Below, piece by piece: positions 62,760 to 64,000 of a DNA stretch of 64,000 nt. Position 1 is the stretch's first letter. Each line of letters opens with the position of its first letter. The DNA lies in NCBI RefSeq assembly GCF_900604515.1, contig NZ_UWOS01000001.1:186001-250000 (forward strand), in the 5' to 3' direction. The notes below the pieces were generated by a model. That model did no database searches, was not told where the DNA came from, and was given only the letters and a program-made list of their open reading frames with translations. A program made the position numbers and the translations under genes. The stretch is from Arcanobacterium ihumii. Lineage in GTDB: Bacteria > Actinomycetota > Actinomycetes > Actinomycetales > Actinomycetaceae.

Positions 62760-63389
62760 ATGACGCACGATAAGGCCGCTTCTTGGGCTTATGCCGAAGA
62801 AATCGTTACCGAGCCTGAACTTATGGCTCAGGCTCGTTCGGAGGCTGCTGAATTGGGGATCTCCCCCGTCTCCCCAGCAACCGGGCAGTTCCTCGCAACC
62901 GTGGCAAGTATGCCGCATATTCGCACGATTGCAGAGATCGGCACCGGCACCGGACTCAGTGGCCTTTATATGCTTCTTGCATCATCAACGGCGAGTTTGA
63001 CCACGATTGATATCGAGTCAGAAGCTCAGAACTATGCTCGAGATTTCTTCAATAAGGCAGGTGTACGCACCTCGCGCTACCGTGTAATTAATGGTCGGAG
63101 CGCCGATTTGTTGCCACGCCTAGCTAAAGAGTCCTACGACTTAGTCGTTATCGATGGTGACCCACTTGAAGCAGAGGGCGACGTGCACGAAGCAGTACGG
63201 ATGCTCAGGTCAGGCGGGATACTCGTTATTACCCACGCGCTCTATCACGACCGCGTAGCAGATCCAGCAAGGCGCGATGAAGTAACTGTCGCATTGCGTA
63301 ACTTAGGGCAAACAGTGATGGACCTTGACGAGCTATCAGCTTCGCTTTTGCCACTGGGAGACGGTCTGATCTTCGCAGTTAAACAATAG
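62760..63389 (+). CDS. O-methyltransferase-family protein
   Basis: A 209-residue SAM-dependent methyltransferase of the catechol-OMT-like (Methyltransf_3/24) group. AEIGTGTGLSGLYMLLA (~60-76) is motif I, LTTIDIESEAQNYARDFF motif II, and YDLVVIDGDPLEAEGDVHEAVRMLRSGGILVIT motif III/IV. It resembles the mycobacterial Rv1220c group; the substrate is unknown. GGAG lies before ATG. It follows mrp in the same direction with about 100 bases between. Confidence 0.9.
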   Translation: MTHDKAASWAYAEEIVTEPELMAQARSEAAELGISPVSPATGQFLATVASMPHIRTIAEIGTGTGLSGLYMLLASSTASLTTIDIESEAQNYARDFFNKAGVRTSRYRVINGRSADLLPRLAKESYDLVVIDGDPLEAEGDVHEAVRMLRSGGILVITHALYHDRVADPARRDEVTVALRNLGQTVMDLDELSASLLPLGDGLIFAVKQ

Positions 63390-63398
63390 GCTGACTAT

Positions 63399-63444
63399 GC
63401 TGGTGGGGCGGGAAACCATAGTTTTGGATTCCCACCCCACCAGC
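63399..63444. terminator. Bidirectional terminator
   Basis: A 15-bp stem with one mismatch, gctggtggggcggga (63399-63413) with tcccaccccaccagc (63430-63444), lies between two converging genes and is followed by ATTTAT. Confidence 0.8.
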
Positions 63445-63454
63445 ATTTATAAAA

Positions 63455-63622
63455 CTACTTTTTAATTCCTTCGAGGACGTTTACTAATTCCGAAACGTCG
63501 GTCTCGTTGAGCGAAAGCACCAAGCGTCCACCGCCTTCGAGTGGAATCTTCAGCGTTACGCCGTGATTATCCCGCTCGGCCTCGAGAGGACCATCTCCGG
63601 TCCGCGGCTTCATCGCAGCCAT
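63455..63622 (-). CDS. DUF3117 family protein
   Basis: A 55-residue actinobacterial protein: MAAMKPRTGDGPLEAERDNHG, then VTLKIPLEGGGRLVLSLNETDVSELVNVLEG. The MAAMKPRTGDGPLE start is the family hallmark. Function unknown. The ATG at 63622 is preceded by GGAGAGGAG; a longer reading eleven codons upstream ignores this SD. Confidence 0.94.
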   Translation of the reverse strand: MAAMKPRTGDGPLEAERDNHGVTLKIPLEGGGRLVLSLNETDVSELVNVLEGIKK

Positions 63623-63705
63623 AATTTTTCTCCTCTCCTTCGGTGGAAAACCCACCCTGAGTCTATTCTACGGGAATTTAGGCCTTTAGGCACTGAGAGA
63701 ATTAA

Positions 63706-64000
63706 TTAATCGTTTGATTGAGAATTACGAACCTCAGAAGCAAGCTTATGGATACCGAGTTGGAGAGCTTCCACTGCTTCTTCCGCGGTATCGACTACCA
63801 CCAACAGATCGGGATCGAGTTCATTAACCATCCCCTCATTGACCATAGATGTGCGAATCCACGAGATCAGGCCACCCCAGTATTCTTTGCCAACCAAAAT
63901 AATTGGGAAGCCGGAAATCTTACGGGTCTGAACCAGAGTGAGCGCCTCGAAGAGCTCATCCATAGTACCAAACCCGCCGGGCAATACGATGAACCCTAAG
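63706..64000 (-). CDS. LOG-family (TIGR00730) protein, C-terminal part
   Basis: The gene runs off the right edge; about 98 codons are visible. GFIVLPGGFGTMDELFEALTLVQT is the LOG hallmark (PGGxGTxxE), followed by FPIILVGKEYWGGLISWI. Characterised members are nucleoside 5'-monophosphate phosphoribohydrolases (cytokinin-activating type); older databases call them lysine decarboxylases in error. Active-site Glu is in GTMDEL. The C-terminus is a short polar tail (SEVRNSQSND). Confidence 0.92.
   Translation of the reverse strand, partial: LGFIVLPGGFGTMDELFEALTLVQTRKISGFPIILVGKEYWGGLISWIRTSMVNEGMVNELDPDLLVVVDTAEEAVEALQLGIHKLASEVRNSQSND

Noticed and set aside
1-64000. CRISPR arrays, rRNA genes and tRNA genes
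   Set aside because: No regularly spaced direct repeats, rRNA segments or convincing cloverleaf apart from the tRNA-like part of tmRNA were seen; a covariance-model search was not possible.

Overview
The window reads as chromosome of a mid-GC actinomycete, most likely of the Actinomycetaceae (Arcanobacterium, Trueperella or Actinomyces type). This is inferred from actinobacterial families (DUF3107, DUF3117, an AdnA/AdnB helicase-nuclease pair, an ABC-transporter-associated surface-anchored repeat protein), from cell-wall sorting tails on exported proteins, from the tmRNA tag ANKQHSDFALAA and from gene neighbourhoods. No 16S rRNA or other species marker is present, so the genus remains a guess.

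Left part, 1-10400: the start of a LysE-type exporter (cut by the window edge), an aldo-keto reductase, a DUF2087 protein, then an iron-linked block. That block holds two secreted, sortase-type surface proteins, one with RCC1 repeats and one with actinobacterial surface-anchor repeats, each preceded by Fur-box-like palindromes. Next to them lie the ruins of a FecCD/FepC-type iron-siderophore ABC transporter: permease 1 has no stop where it should end, and one internal deletion removes the end of permease 2 together with the Walker A half of the ATPase.

Accessory region, 10400-27180: first a GC-rich phage or plasmid replication module on the minus strand (sigma-like factor, DUF2800 nuclease, DUF2815 DNA-binding protein, family A DNA polymerase, DUF4406-like protein and a primase start). 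It is decayed: the polymerase is frameshifted and the primase breaks off at a junction with a GNAT acetyltransferase fragment. Then comes a tightly overlapping seven-gene plus-strand operon: a three-component ABC ATPase conflict system (zinc-ribbon protein with C-terminal ABC-3C-like domain, small middle component, DUF2326 ABC ATPase), an XRE regulator, and type I restriction-modification genes hsdR, hsdM and hsdS. This is the most interesting system in the window. The region ends at the 3' end of the tmRNA gene, a classic island insertion point.

Core region, 27180-64000: ssrA and smpB; an M23 peptidase with ftsX and ftsE for septal wall hydrolysis; prfB; a phosphotransferase-like protein; adnA and adnB for double-strand-break resection; DUF3107; two molybdenum-cofactor genes followed by narK-narGHJI for nitrate respiration; an unlisted 36-residue small protein with a strong ribosome binding site; a DEAD-box helicase; marC and a PHP phosphatase; aminopeptidase P; an MgtE-N/CBS protein with a DUF1003 protein; a LicT-controlled PTS operon with a recognisable antiterminator target; mrp; an O-methyltransferase; DUF3117; and the C-terminal part of a LOG-family protein cut by the right edge.
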